A DNA stretch of 64,000 bases from Pseudomonas sp. PDM15 (lineage in GTDB: Bacteria > Pseudomonadota > Gammaproteobacteria > Pseudomonadales > Pseudomonadaceae), in NCBI RefSeq assembly GCF_014851565.1, contig NZ_JACVAA010000002.1, forward strand, positions 736,236 to 800,235. Direction: 5' to 3'. The translations under genes were made by a program, and so were the position numbers. Below, one piece after another: positions 30,959 to 40,586 of this stretch. The notes beneath the pieces were generated by a model, which worked only from the letters and a program-made list of their open reading frames with translations, was not told the origin of the DNA and made no database searches. Each line of letters begins with the position of its first letter. Within the stretch, counting starts at the first letter, position 1.

Positions 30959-30983
30959 GCGGCGGCGCTTGTGGCGCCGCCGC
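30959..30983 (-). promoter_or_regulatory. GC-rich hairpin in the M28 peptidase leader
   Basis: GCGGCGGCGC and GCGCCGCCGC pair perfectly around TTGTG about 37 nt upstream of the start codon. It could be a leader structure or protein-binding site; function is unknown. Confidence 0.4.
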
Positions 30984-31194
30984 GGGCCGTCCCTTTACTG
31001 CGTCGTGTGGACGAAAAAACAGTAGACGTACATTTCCTGGGAAGCGAAGCGGGGTAGCGACTTTTATCCGAAATATTGCGGTGGATCACCGAAGATAGCG
31101 GCACTAAGCCATCACCCGACTGGCCAGAGACCCGCCACGGGCCGTTGTCGGGTAGACTCCTCGCCCTGTTCCGAACCACCGAAGACCGATACCC

Positions 31195-32202
31195 ATGCCG
31201 ATCCGCCACTGCATCGTCCACCTGATCGACAAGAAGCCCGACGGCTCGCCGGCCGTGCTGCACGCACGCGACTCCGAGCTCGCCGCGTCGCAGGCCATGG
31301 AGAATCTGCTGGCTGATCTCAACGAGAGCTACAACGCCAAGCAGGGCAAGGCCTGGGGCCTGTTCCACGAGGAATCCGGCGCCTACCCGTTCAGCGGCTG
31401 GCTGAAGGCCTACCTGGATGGCGAGCGCGACTTCACCGCCTTCAGCCGCCAGGCCGTGGAGCAGCTGCAGAAGCTGATGGAGGAGTCCAACCTGTCCACC
31501 GGCGGCCACGTGCTGCTGGCCCACTACCAGCAGGGCATGACCGACTACCTGGCCATCGCCCTGCTGCACCACAGCGAAGGCGTGACTGTGACCGAGGCGC
31601 TGGACGTGGCACCGGCCAAGCACCTGGACCTGAGCCAGCTGCACCTGGCCGCGCGCATCAACATCTCCGAGTGGCGCAACAACGCCAACTCCAAGCAGTA
31701 CATCTCGTTCATCAAGGGTAAGAACGGCAAGAAGGTCTCGGACTATTTCCGCGACTTCATCGGCTGCCAGGAAGGCGTCGATGCGCCGAGCGAGACCCGC
31801 ACCCTGCTCAAGGCCTTCAGCGACTTCGTCGAGAGTGAGGACATGGCCGAGGAGCAGGCCCGCGCCAAGACCGAGACACTGGTCGACTACGCCACCAGTC
31901 AGGCCAAGATCGGCGAGCCGATCACCCTCGACGAGCTTTCCGGACTGATCGACGAGGACCGCCCGCGCGCCTTCTTCGAGCACATCCGCAACAAGGATTA
32001 CGGCATGGCCCCGGAATTCCCGGCGGACAAGCGCACCCTCAACCAGTTCCGCCGCTTCACCGGCCGCGCCGAGGGCCTGTCGATCAGCTTCGAGGCCCAC
32101 CTGCTGGGCTCGAAGATCGAGTACGACGAGGCGCGCGACATGCTGATCATTCGCCAGGTGCCGACGCAGCTGAAGGATCAGTTGAAACGGCGCAAGGACT
32201 AA
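31195..32202 (+). CDS. yejK: Nucleoid-associated protein YejK/NdpA
   Basis: YejK is a nucleoid-associated protein that also contacts topoisomerase IV in E. coli. The 335-residue protein opens [13 protein letters not shown] and contains the family segments Q-Y-I-S-F-I-K-G near 166, F-I-G-C near 186 and F-R-R-F-T-G-R-A near 283. Length matches the family. It is monocistronic: a terminator at 32215 follows directly, and the upstream 272-bp gap separates it from the divergent peptidase gene. Confidence 0.93.
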   Translation: MPIRHCIVHLIDKKPDGSPAVLHARDSELAASQAMENLLADLNESYNAKQGKAWGLFHEESGAYPFSGWLKAYLDGERDFTAFSRQAVEQLQKLMEESNLSTGGHVLLAHYQQGMTDYLAIALLHHSEGVTVTEALDVAPAKHLDLSQLHLAARINISEWRNNANSKQYISFIKGKNGKKVSDYFRDFIGCQEGVDAPSETRTLLKAFSDFVESEDMAEEQARAKTETLVDYATSQAKIGEPITLDELSGLIDEDRPRAFFEHIRNKDYGMAPEFPADKRTLNQFRRFTGRAEGLSISFEAHLLGSKIEYDEARDMLIIRQVPTQLKDQLKRRKD

Positions 32203-32214
32203 TCGCCGCCCATG

Positions 32215-32241
32215 AAAAAGCCCGGCCAATGCCGGGCTTTT
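32215..32241. terminator. Bidirectional terminator after yejK
   Basis: AAGCCCGGC/GCCGGGCTT with a CAAT loop is flanked by an A-run and a T-run, serving yejK and the convergent GST-like gene. Confidence 0.85.
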
Positions 32242-32254
32242 AATTGCCGCGCAG

Positions 32255-33190
32255 TCAGAGCGCTTCGATACGGAAGCCCAGGCGCGGGAAGTGCACATGC
32301 ACCACGCCCGCGCGCTCGTCCTCGCGGCGCAGGATCAGCTCCTCGGCGCCGGCGAACAACAGCTCGCCCTCCACCGGATCGACACCATAGTCGGTGGCGG
32401 CGATCTTCACCCGCTGGCCAGCCTGGAAGCCGTTGGGCTCGGCGAACTGCTCATCCGGCAGAGCCGCCGGGGTGGCTGCACGGGCGATCTCGATGGCCTC
32501 GGCGGAACTCAGCTCGCTGGCCGCACCGTGGCCGAAGCCGAGTACACGGCCGAGCCAGGCACTGACATTTGGGTAGGCGTCGACCAGCGGCGCGGTGACC
32601 GGGGTGCCCTTGAGGAACCACAGGCAGTGGGCCAGGGAGAAGTCGGCCAGCGACGGCTCGCCGAACAGGAAATCACCCTCCTCACGCGCCAGTTGCTGCT
32701 CGACGCGGGCCATGATGCCCGGCCAGTTATGCTTGGCCACGTCGGCCGGGATGCGGGTCGCAGTGCCGCCACTGAACAGTCCGGCGCGGTCGGCGATAAA
32801 GGCCTTGACCGCCTCTGGCGGCAGCTTGGCGAAGCGCAGTGCCACGGATTCGGGCTGGAACACCAGGCTCACCGCATGCTGGAACACCACCGAGTCGACC
32901 CACTGGGCGAAGCTGGCGACGACGAATTCCTGGCCCTCCGGGAACAGCGCCGGAACACTCTTCTCGGCCTCCAGGCGACGGGCGATCAGCGCGGTGTCGC
33001 AATAGATGTCGGCGCCGATCTGCAGCACCGGGGTCTTGCGGTAACCGCCGGTAAGGGCCAGCAGATCGGGCTTGGGCATCACCGCCGGAATCATCACCGA
33101 GCGCCAGGACAACTGCTTGAAGCCCAGCAGCAGGCGGCCCTTTTCGGCGAACGGCGAGGTCGGATAGTGGTGCAGGATCAACTCGTGCAT
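32255..33190 (-). CDS. Glutathione S-transferase-like protein with extra C-terminal domain
   Basis: The 311-residue protein has an N-terminal thioredoxin-like GST domain (L-I-L-H-H-Y-P-T-S-P-F-A-E-K near 4-17, P-V-L-Q-I-G near 54) and an all-alpha GST C-domain to about 210 (F-L-F-G-E-P-S-L-A-D-F-S). Some 80 further residues at the C-terminus (G-Q-R-V-K-I-A-A-T-D-Y-G) look like a small beta-barrel. GST proteins bind glutathione and conjugate or reduce electrophiles; the substrate here is unknown. The extra domain makes it longer than typical GSTs. Confidence 0.82.
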   Translation of the reverse strand: MHELILHHYPTSPFAEKGRLLLGFKQLSWRSVMIPAVMPKPDLLALTGGYRKTPVLQIGADIYCDTALIARRLEAEKSVPALFPEGQEFVVASFAQWVDSVVFQHAVSLVFQPESVALRFAKLPPEAVKAFIADRAGLFSGGTATRIPADVAKHNWPGIMARVEQQLAREEGDFLFGEPSLADFSLAHCLWFLKGTPVTAPLVDAYPNVSAWLGRVLGFGHGAASELSSAEAIEIARAATPAALPDEQFAEPNGFQAGQRVKIAATDYGVDPVEGELLFAGAEELILRREDERAGVVHVHFPRLGFRIEAL

Positions 33191-33252
33191 GACGGGCTCC
33201 GTGTCTATGTGATGAGCCAGCTTAACTCCACGGTCGGCGCCGGCCTACCCAC

Positions 33253-33552
33253 TCAGACTGATAGGGCGCTATCAGCTTCTTCCATGATGAAGGCGGCAAC
33301 CAGGCGCTCCTTGGCGGTCTTGGCCAGTGCCTTGATCGCTCGCTCGCGACGCAGCGCAGCGCTCTTGTCCTTGCAGCGCTCGATGTACACCAGCGCCTGC
33401 GCCGGGCTGGAGTGGAAGAAGCGTGCGCCCTTGCCGCTGCGGTGCTGTTCGAAGCGCCGCCGCGGATCGTCGCTGATGCCGCAGTACAGCGCGCCGTTCT
33501 CGGCACGCACCAGGTAGACGGACCAGGGCTTGGGTGAAGGAGTATCGGTCAT
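33253..33552 (-). CDS. GIY-YIG nuclease-like protein (UPF0213/YhbQ type)
   Basis: The 99-residue protein is a single GIY-YIG domain: S-V-Y-L-V-R-A near 11, [12 protein letters not shown] near 22-33 and the basic segment A-L-R-R-E-R-A-I-K near 65. E. coli YhbQ-like members have nuclease activity in vitro, and the cellular role is unclear. The ATG at 33552 gives the standard short form; the open frame upstream is only a shadow. It is not clearly part of an operon. Confidence 0.87.
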   Translation of the reverse strand: MTDTPSPKPWSVYLVRAENGALYCGISDDPRRRFEQHRSGKGARFFHSSPAQALVYIERCKDKSAALRRERAIKALAKTAKERLVAAFIMEEADSALSV

Positions 33553-33592
33553 GGCTCGGCAGCGCAGTGCGGGGCCGCCGAGCTTACGCCAG

Positions 33593-34063
33593 TCAGCGCC
33601 CGGCCTGCCAGGCGCGCAGCCCGCCCATGGCCTGCTTGCGGATGGCGTTCTGTACCGGCGCCAGCCAGCCGAGCAAAACACCCTTGGCGCCCAGCGCCTG
33701 GCGGGACCAGCGCCACAGGTCGAAGCGGTCGCGATGCTCGACGATATTGCCGCCCTCGAAGCGGAAGCTGGCCTCGATATGGTTCTCCACCATGCGCCCG
33801 GTCTGACTGAACAGGTAGGTCGCCACCCAACGCGCGCGGCCCTGCTGGTCGTCCGCTTCGAGCACTTCGTAGGTCAGGGAAAACTGCTTGGCGCGGGCGC
33901 AGAGCATGCGCCACATGTCGCCGGCGTCTCGGCCCTTGAGGTCACGGAATACCGGGTCGGAGAACTCGACATTGTCCGCGTAGCAGGCGGCCATGGCCTC
34001 GGCATCCTGGCGCTGGAAGGCCTGATAGAAACGGTCGATCAGTTCGGCATTGGGGTGGGCCAT
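33593..34063 (-). CDS. SnoaL/NTF2-like fold protein
   Basis: This 156-residue protein of the nuclear-transport-factor-2/SnoaL superfamily opens [14 protein letters not shown] near 8-21. It has the characteristic beta-strands [11 protein letters not shown] and a basic C-terminal helix. Many bacterial members are annotated as ketosteroid-isomerase-like, but substrate and activity are not predictable. It is divergent from the GlxA-type regulator across 96 bp, which may control it. Confidence 0.8.
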   Translation of the reverse strand: MAHPNAELIDRFYQAFQRQDAEAMAACYADNVEFSDPVFRDLKGRDAGDMWRMLCARAKQFSLTYEVLEADDQQGRARWVATYLFSQTGRMVENHIEASFRFEGGNIVEHRDRFDLWRWSRQALGAKGVLLGWLAPVQNAIRKQAMGGLRAWQAGR

Positions 34064-34159
34064 GGCAACGCTGCTCCGGGTTGTGATGGGCAGAGTATGG
34101 TCGCGCAGACTGCAACCGGCGATTGGCGATAAAGACAACTTTGTGTCAATAATCGCCAT

Positions 34160-35119
34160 ATGATCCGTATCGCCCTCTACACCTGCGCACAGACCGCGCT
34201 CTCCAGCCTGAGCATGGCCGACGACGCCTTCCGCCTGGCCAACCAGTTGGCCGGCGAGCAGTTGTTCGAGCTGCAGCGGGTCAGCGCCGATGGCCAGCCG
34301 GTGCAGCTGGGTTATGCGCAGCTGCGCGTGGATGGCGACCTGCGCCTGGCCGAGCAGGCCGACCTGTTGCTGATCCCCGCCACCGGCAGCGCACTCGATC
34401 GAACGCTGGAACACAACGCCACCTTGCTCGCCTGGCTGGCCGCCCGACCACAGCACCAGCAACTGGCCAGCCTGTGCAGCAGTGCCTGCCTGCTGGCCGC
34501 CGCAGGCCAGCTGGACGGCCGCCGCGCCACGACCCACTGGGCCCTGGCGGACAACTTCCGCCAGCGCTTCCCCAGGGTGCGCCTGCAGATCGACCAGCTG
34601 TTCACCGAAGACGACAACCGCTTCTGCTCCGGCGGCGCCCAGGCCGGCCTCGACCTGTGCCTGCACCTGATCGCCGTGCATGGTGGCGACTGGCTGGCCC
34701 AGCGCGTGGCCGGCGCCCTGGTGGTGGAGCGCGAGCGCAGCGGACAGAGACGCTTCGCCCCACTGCTGCCGATGGCCGGGCAGGACGATCCGCTGATCGC
34801 CCCGCTGTTGCGCTGGCTGCAGCAGCACCATGCCCAGGCCATCGACCTGCCGCTGCTGGCCGAGCGCGCCAATTGCTCTACGCGCACCCTGCTGCGGCGC
34901 TTCAAGGCGGCCACCGGCCTGACGCCCAACGACTACCTGCAGCGCCTGCGCATCAGCGCCGCGCAGAGCGCCCTGCGTAATCCGGCGCGCTCGCTGGAAC
35001 AGGTCGCCGCCCAGGTCGGCTACGCCGACCGCGCCACCTTCGCCAAGCTGTTCAAGCAGCTGTGCGGCGAGACGCCCGGCGCCTTCCGCAAGCGCCTGCG
35101 CCAGACGCTCGCCGAATAG
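34160..35119 (+). CDS. GlxA-family regulator: DJ-1/PfpI-like domain plus AraC helix-turn-helix
   Basis: This 319-residue transcription factor has an N-terminal class I glutamine-amidotransferase-like domain (L-L-L-I-P-A-T-G-S near 70, L-C-S-S-A-C-L-L-A near 106). Two C-terminal AraC-type helix-turn-helix motifs follow (L-A-E-R-A-N-C-S-T-R-T-L-L-R-R-F near 234, V-A-A-Q-V-G-Y-A-D-R-A-T-F near 281). Relatives (GbdR, CdhR, ArgR types) respond to amino-acid or quaternary-amine catabolites. It is divergent from the SnoaL-like gene; whether it acts on the nearby aap genes is not shown. Confidence 0.9.
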   Translation: MIRIALYTCAQTALSSLSMADDAFRLANQLAGEQLFELQRVSADGQPVQLGYAQLRVDGDLRLAEQADLLLIPATGSALDRTLEHNATLLAWLAARPQHQQLASLCSSACLLAAAGQLDGRRATTHWALADNFRQRFPRVRLQIDQLFTEDDNRFCSGGAQAGLDLCLHLIAVHGGDWLAQRVAGALVVERERSGQRRFAPLLPMAGQDDPLIAPLLRWLQQHHAQAIDLPLLAERANCSTRTLLRRFKAATGLTPNDYLQRLRISAAQSALRNPARSLEQVAAQVGYADRATFAKLFKQLCGETPGAFRKRLRQTLAE

Positions 35120-35130
35120 CGGACAAAGAA

Positions 35131-35156
35131 AAAGGAGCCCGAGGGCTCCTTTCTTT
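35131..35156. terminator. Bidirectional terminator between regulator and aapP
   Basis: AAAGGAGCCC and GGGCTCCTTT pair closely, with flanking A- and T-runs. It serves both the GlxA-type gene and aapP. Confidence 0.85.
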
Positions 35157-35171
35157 TTAGCGCGACACGGA

Positions 35172-35933
35172 TCAGTGCAGGATCTGGCCGAGGAACAGCT
35201 TGGTCCGCTCGTTCTGCGGGTTGTCGAAGAACGCATTGGGCTCGTTCTGTTCGACGATCTCGCCGCGGTCCATGAAGATCACCCGATCAGCCACGGTGCG
35301 GGCAAAGCCCATCTCGTGAGTCACGCAGAGCATGGTCATGCCGTCCTGGGCCAGGCCAACCATGGTATCCAGCACCTCCTTGACCATTTCCGGGTCGAGG
35401 GCCGAGGTCGGCTCGTCGAACAGCATGATCTTGGGCTTCATGCACAGGGCGCGGGCGATGGCTACGCGCTGCTGCTGGCCGCCGGAGAGCTGGCCCGGAT
35501 ACTTGTGCGCCTGCTCGGGAATACGCACGCGCTCGAGGAAGTGCATGGCGATCTCTTCGGCCTTGCGCTTGGGCATCTTGCGTACCCACATCGGCGCCAG
35601 GGTGCAGTTCTGCAGCACGGTCAGGTGCGGGAACAGGTTGAAGTGCTGGAACACCATGCCCACTTCGCTGCGGATCGCCTCGATGTGCTTGATGTCGCTG
35701 GTCAGCTCGGTACCATCGACGACGATGCGCCCCTGCTGGTGCTCTTCCAGGCGGTTGATGCAGCGGATGGTGGTGGACTTGCCGGAACCCGACGGGCCGC
35801 AGAGGACGATACGCTCGCCCTGCTGCACGTTGAGGTTGATGTCCTTGAGCACGTGGAACTGGCCGTACCACTTGTTCACGCCTTGCAGCTGAATGATCGG
35901 CTCGGCAGCGGTTTCTTTCTTAACTTCGGTCAT
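35172..35933 (-). CDS. aapP: General L-amino-acid ABC transporter ATPase
   Basis: This is the ATP-hydrolysing subunit of the AapJQMP importer. Its 253 residues contain Walker A G-P-S-G-S-G-K-S near 46, signature L-S-G-G-Q-Q-Q-R near 147, Walker B I-M-L-F-D-E-P near 168 and the switch His in V-T-H-E-M-G near 205. It is the last of four genes in the order J-Q-M-P, 12 bp after aapM. The stop is followed by a terminator. Confidence 0.95.
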   Translation of the reverse strand: MTEVKKETAAEPIIQLQGVNKWYGQFHVLKDINLNVQQGERIVLCGPSGSGKSTTIRCINRLEEHQQGRIVVDGTELTSDIKHIEAIRSEVGMVFQHFNLFPHLTVLQNCTLAPMWVRKMPKRKAEEIAMHFLERVRIPEQAHKYPGQLSGGQQQRVAIARALCMKPKIMLFDEPTSALDPEMVKEVLDTMVGLAQDGMTMLCVTHEMGFARTVADRVIFMDRGEIVEQNEPNAFFDNPQNERTKLFLGQILH

Positions 35934-35945
35934 GGTCTATGACTC

Positions 35946-37043
35946 CTAACGCTTGTGGCCGGTGTCCAGCTTGCGCTCCAAACGCATGGAGTAGCGGGAC
36001 ATGCCGAAACAGAAAATCCAGAACACCAGGGCGGCGAACACGTAGCCCTCGGTAGCCATGCCCAGCCAGGCCGGATCGGTGGTCGCCTGCTTGATGCTGT
36101 TGAGCAGGTCGAACAGGCCGATGATGATCACCAGGCTGGTGTCCTTGAACAGGGCGATGAAGGTGTTGACGATGCCCGGGATCACCAGCTTGAGCGCCTG
36201 CGGCAGGATCACCAGCCCCATGGTCCGCCAGTAGCCCAGGCCCATCGCCGCGGCCGCCTCGTACTGTCCCTTGGGGATGGCCTGCAGGCCGCCACGCACC
36301 ACTTCGGCGATATAGGCAGACTGGAACAGGATCACCCCGATCAGGGCGCGCAGCAGCTTGTCGAAGGACAGGCCTTCGGGCAGGAACAGCGGCAGCATCA
36401 CCGAGGACATGAACAGCACGGTGATCAGCGGCACGCCGCGCCAGAACTCGATGAAGGTCACGCAGATCACGCGGATCGCCGGCATCTTCGAGCGCCGGCC
36501 GAGGGCCAGCAAGATGCCCAGCGGCAGCGCGCCGGCGATACCGACGGCGGCGATCACCAGGGTCAGCATCAGGCCACCCCACTGGCTGGTCTCCACCTCG
36601 GTCAGGCCGAGGAAGCCACCGTGCAGCAGCCAGAAAGCCAGCAGCGGGTAGACGACCAGGAACAGCAGCCCGTAGCTGGCCTTGCGCGGCATCGCCGGGA
36701 TGAACAACGGCGCCGCGCCGATCACCGCCAGCCATACGGTCAGATCCACGCGCCAGCGCAGCTCTTCCGGGTAGAAGCCGTACATGAACTGGCTGAAGCG
36801 CTCCTTGATGAACACCCAGCAGGCGCCCTCGCTGGTGCAGTCGGCACGGGTAGTGCCGGTCCAGTCGGCCTGGAACACCGCCCACTTCAGCAGCGGCGGC
36901 ACGATCAGCCAGACCAAGTAGATGGCCAGCAGGGTCAACAGGGTGTTGAACCAGCTGGAGAACAGATTGGACCGCAGCCAACCGACCACCCCCACGCTCA
37001 TGCGGGGCGGCGGCAGGCTGGGGCGAAACTGATGAACTTCCAT
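35946..37043 (-). CDS. aapM: General L-amino-acid ABC transporter permease AapM
   Basis: This inner-membrane permease of 365 residues has an N-terminal helix, then a periplasmic stretch with D-C-T-S-E-G-A-C-W near 70 whose two Cys may pair. Several more helices follow, and a C-terminal EAA loop for ATPase contact reads E-A-A-A-A-M-G-L-G near 260. It pairs with AapQ to form the channel. ATG 37043 is preceded by AAGGAG. It lies 10 bp after aapQ in the same operon. Confidence 0.94.
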   Translation of the reverse strand: MEVHQFRPSLPPPRMSVGVVGWLRSNLFSSWFNTLLTLLAIYLVWLIVPPLLKWAVFQADWTGTTRADCTSEGACWVFIKERFSQFMYGFYPEELRWRVDLTVWLAVIGAAPLFIPAMPRKASYGLLFLVVYPLLAFWLLHGGFLGLTEVETSQWGGLMLTLVIAAVGIAGALPLGILLALGRRSKMPAIRVICVTFIEFWRGVPLITVLFMSSVMLPLFLPEGLSFDKLLRALIGVILFQSAYIAEVVRGGLQAIPKGQYEAAAAMGLGYWRTMGLVILPQALKLVIPGIVNTFIALFKDTSLVIIIGLFDLLNSIKQATTDPAWLGMATEGYVFAALVFWIFCFGMSRYSMRLERKLDTGHKR

Positions 37044-37053
37044 GCGCTTCTCC

Positions 37054-38238
37054 TTACCGCTCGATCAGCGCGATGCGCTTGTTGTACCAGTTCATCAGTA
37101 TCGAGATGCTGATGCTGATGGCCAGGTACACACTCATGGTGATGGCGATGACCTCGATGGCCTGGCCGGTCTGATTCAGGGTCGTACCGGCGAACAGCGA
37201 GACCATGTCCGGGTAGCCGATGCCGGCCGCCAGCGACGAGTTCTTCACGATGTTCAGGTACTGGCTGGTCAGTGGCGGAATGATCACCCGCAGTGCCTGC
37301 GGCACGATCACCAGACGCAGGGTCTTGCCGGCCGGCAGGCCCAGGGACCGGGCCGCCTCGGTCTGACCGTGGCTGACCGCCTTGATCCCGGAGCGCACGA
37401 TTTCGGCGATGAAGGCCGCGGTGTACACGGTCAGCGCCAGGGTCAGTGCCATCAGTTCGGGAATCAGCACCCAGCCTCCACGGAAGTTGAAGCCCTTGAG
37501 CTCCGGCACCGTCCAGTGGAAGGGATCACCGAACACCAGCGAGGCCAGGCTCGGCAGCCCCACTATCAGGACCAGGCTGACAATCAGGGTCGGGAAGCCC
37601 TTGCCCGTGGCCTCGAAGCGCTGGCGCGCCCATCGGGCGAGGAACCAGACGGCGACCAGCGCCACGACCACGGCGATGAGGAAGGGCCAGAAGCCTTCGG
37701 CCATCGCTGGCGACGGCATGTTCAGACCGCGGTTGCTGAGAAAGAAGGTGTCACCGAGGCTGACGCTCTGCCTTGGGCCGGGCAGCGGCAGGAACACGGC
37801 GAAATACCAGAAGAAGATCTGCAGCAACGGCGGGATGTTGCGGAAGGTCTCGATATAAACGGTGGCCAGCTTGCTGATCATCCAGTTGGGCGACAGTCGC
37901 GCCACGCCGAGGATGAAGCCGAGGATGGTGGCGAACACGATGCCGATGCCGGCGACCAGCAGGGTATTGAGCAGGCCGATGACGAAGACGCGGCCGTAGC
38001 TGTCGCTCTCCGTGTAATCGATCAGATGCTGGGAGATGCCGAAGCCGGCGCTCTGCTCCAGGAAGCCGAAGCCCGACAGGATGCCGCGCTGGGCCAGGTT
38101 GTGCTGGGTGTTGTGGAACAGGTACCAGCCGATCGCCACGACGGCGATGACTGCGATGATCTGGAATAGCCAGCCGCGCACCTGTGGATCGGTCCAGACC
38201 GACCCGCGTGGGCGCGAAATATTGGCGGGATTTTGCAT
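37054..38238 (-). CDS. aapQ: General L-amino-acid ABC transporter permease AapQ
   Basis: This permease partner of AapM is 394 residues long, with helices throughout and the EAA loop E-A-A-R-S-L-G-L-P near 291. Two starts are possible: ATG 38238, giving M-Q-N-P as in other pseudomonads and preceded by GAGGG; and ATG 38250, preceded by GGAG. The GGAG of the earlier start is buried in the hairpin at 38254-38285, which favours 38238. It follows aapJ after a structured 97-bp gap, suggesting lower translation than the binding protein. Confidence 0.93.
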   Translation of the reverse strand: MQNPANISRPRGSVWTDPQVRGWLFQIIAVIAVVAIGWYLFHNTQHNLAQRGILSGFGFLEQSAGFGISQHLIDYTESDSYGRVFVIGLLNTLLVAGIGIVFATILGFILGVARLSPNWMISKLATVYIETFRNIPPLLQIFFWYFAVFLPLPGPRQSVSLGDTFFLSNRGLNMPSPAMAEGFWPFLIAVVVALVAVWFLARWARQRFEATGKGFPTLIVSLVLIVGLPSLASLVFGDPFHWTVPELKGFNFRGGWVLIPELMALTLALTVYTAAFIAEIVRSGIKAVSHGQTEAARSLGLPAGKTLRLVIVPQALRVIIPPLTSQYLNIVKNSSLAAGIGYPDMVSLFAGTTLNQTGQAIEVIAITMSVYLAISISISILMNWYNKRIALIER

Positions 38239-38253
38239 AGCGGCCCTCATACA

Positions 38254-38326
38254 AACTCCGCGCCCGTGGATTGCGGCGCGGAGTTCACGAAATCAGGAAC
38301 ACCATCGCCCCACGAGGGGGCGATGG
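38254..38326 (-). promoter_or_regulatory. Two hairpins between aapJ and aapQ
   Basis: On the minus strand the aapJ stop is followed by a 10-bp stem (CCATCGCCCC/GGGGCGATGG, 38302-38326) and then an 11-bp stem (AACTCCGCGCC/GGCGCGGAGTT, 38254-38285). The second stem's 3' arm contains the GGAG of the first aapQ start. Such pairs commonly protect the binding-protein mRNA and lower permease expression. Confidence 0.6.
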
Positions 38327-38335
38327 CAAAGGGGA

Positions 38336-39364
38336 TCAGCGCACCGGCGGTGCGTACTGCATGCCACCCTTGTTCCACAGGGCATTGAGACCACGCTCGA
38401 TCTTCAGCTCGCTGCCGGCACCGACGTTGCGATCGAAGATTTCGGCGTAGTTACCGACTTGCTTGACGATCTGTACGGCCCAGTCCTTCGGCAGCTTTAG
38501 ATCCTTGCCGAAATCACCCTCTGCGCCCAACAGGCGAGCGATGTCCGGGTTCTTGGTGGTCTTGGCCATTTCTTCCACGTTGGCGGAAGTCACGCCCAGT
38601 TCCTCGGCGTTGAGCTGTGCGTACAGGCTCCAGCGCACGATGTCGAACCACTCCTCGTCACCCTGACGTACGGACGGGCCGAGCGGCTCCTTGGAGATAA
38701 CTTCCGGCAGTACGACGTAATCGTCCGGCGCGGCCAGCTTGATGCGCTGGGCGTACAGCTGCGACTGGTCGGAGGTCAGCACGTCGCAACGGCCGGACTC
38801 CAGCGACTTGGCGCTCTCGTCGGAGGTGTCATAGGTAATGGGGGTGTACTTCAGGCCGTTGGCGCGGAAGTAGTCGGCCAGGTTCAGCTCGGTGGTGGTA
38901 CCGGCCTGGATGCACACGGTGGCGCCGTCCAGTTCTTTGGCGCTGGAAACGCCGAGCTTCTTGTTCACCAGGAAGCCTTGACCGTCGTAGTAGGTCACGC
39001 CGGTGAAGTTCAGGCCCATGGCTGCATCACGCGAGCTGGTCCAGGTGGTGTTGCGCGACAGCACGTCGACTTCGCCGGATTGCAGCGCGGTGAAGCGCTC
39101 CTTGGCGGTCAGTGGGCTAAATTTCACTTTGGAGGCGTCACCGAATACGGCGGCAGCCACGGCACGGCAGATATCCACGTCGATACCCAGGTAGTTACCC
39201 TTGGCGTCGGCGTAGGAGAAACCGGGCAAACCATCGCTGATACCGCACTGCACGTAGCCTTTCTTCTTCACCGCATCCAGGGTCGCACCTGCATGAGCGA
39301 AACCGCTCACACCGAGCACCGCAGCCGTGGTCAGTACTGCCAGGGTGGATTTCACCATCTTCAT
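38336..39364 (-). CDS. aapJ: General L-amino-acid-binding periplasmic protein
   Basis: This is the periplasmic substrate-binding subunit of the Aap importer for many L-amino acids. The 342-residue protein has a signal peptide (M-K-M-V-K-S-T-L-A-V, cleavage near A-H-A-G). The family-3 fold follows: G-Y-V-Q-C-G-I-S-D-G-L-P-G-F-S near 38-52, L-G-I-D-V-D near 61, L-T-A-K-E-R-F near 84. The ATG at 39364 has GGAGG at good spacing. It is the first gene of the operon, with a sigma-54 promoter about 240 bp upstream. Confidence 0.95.
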   Translation of the reverse strand: MKMVKSTLAVLTTAAVLGVSGFAHAGATLDAVKKKGYVQCGISDGLPGFSYADAKGNYLGIDVDICRAVAAAVFGDASKVKFSPLTAKERFTALQSGEVDVLSRNTTWTSSRDAAMGLNFTGVTYYDGQGFLVNKKLGVSSAKELDGATVCIQAGTTTELNLADYFRANGLKYTPITYDTSDESAKSLESGRCDVLTSDQSQLYAQRIKLAAPDDYVVLPEVISKEPLGPSVRQGDEEWFDIVRWSLYAQLNAEELGVTSANVEEMAKTTKNPDIARLLGAEGDFGKDLKLPKDWAVQIVKQVGNYAEIFDRNVGAGSELKIERGLNALWNKGGMQYAPPVR

Positions 39365-40418
<1,054 letters not shown>

Positions 40419-40491
40419 ACGCGTCAAGGCTCCGTCGAGAAGTTCCGGCAACGCGCTAAGTGGGCGTCGAAAGGTCAAGCAGCCGCCGGGG

Positions 40492-40542
40492 CGGGGTAAC
40501 CCCGTCCACCGCTTGCGACCGCTGGTCGGACCGCTCTAGTCC
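40492..40542 (+). other. Three consecutive short hairpins upstream of the GGDEF gene
   Basis: CGGGG-TAA-CCCCG (40492-40504), CGACC-GCT-GGTCG (40516-40528) and GGAC-N7-GTCC (40528-40542) follow each other in a 168-bp gap. No T-run follows. It may be a structured leader or small RNA, or chance in GC-rich DNA. Confidence 0.3.
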
Positions 40543-40586
40543 GAGCATTGCGTAGGTAATATTGCGGAGCATAAGGTCACTCCTAG

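Noticed and set aside
33593..35236. Long minus-strand open frame over the GlxA-type regulator
   Set aside because: Only its final 156 codons encode a real protein (SnoaL-like); the rest is antisense shadow.
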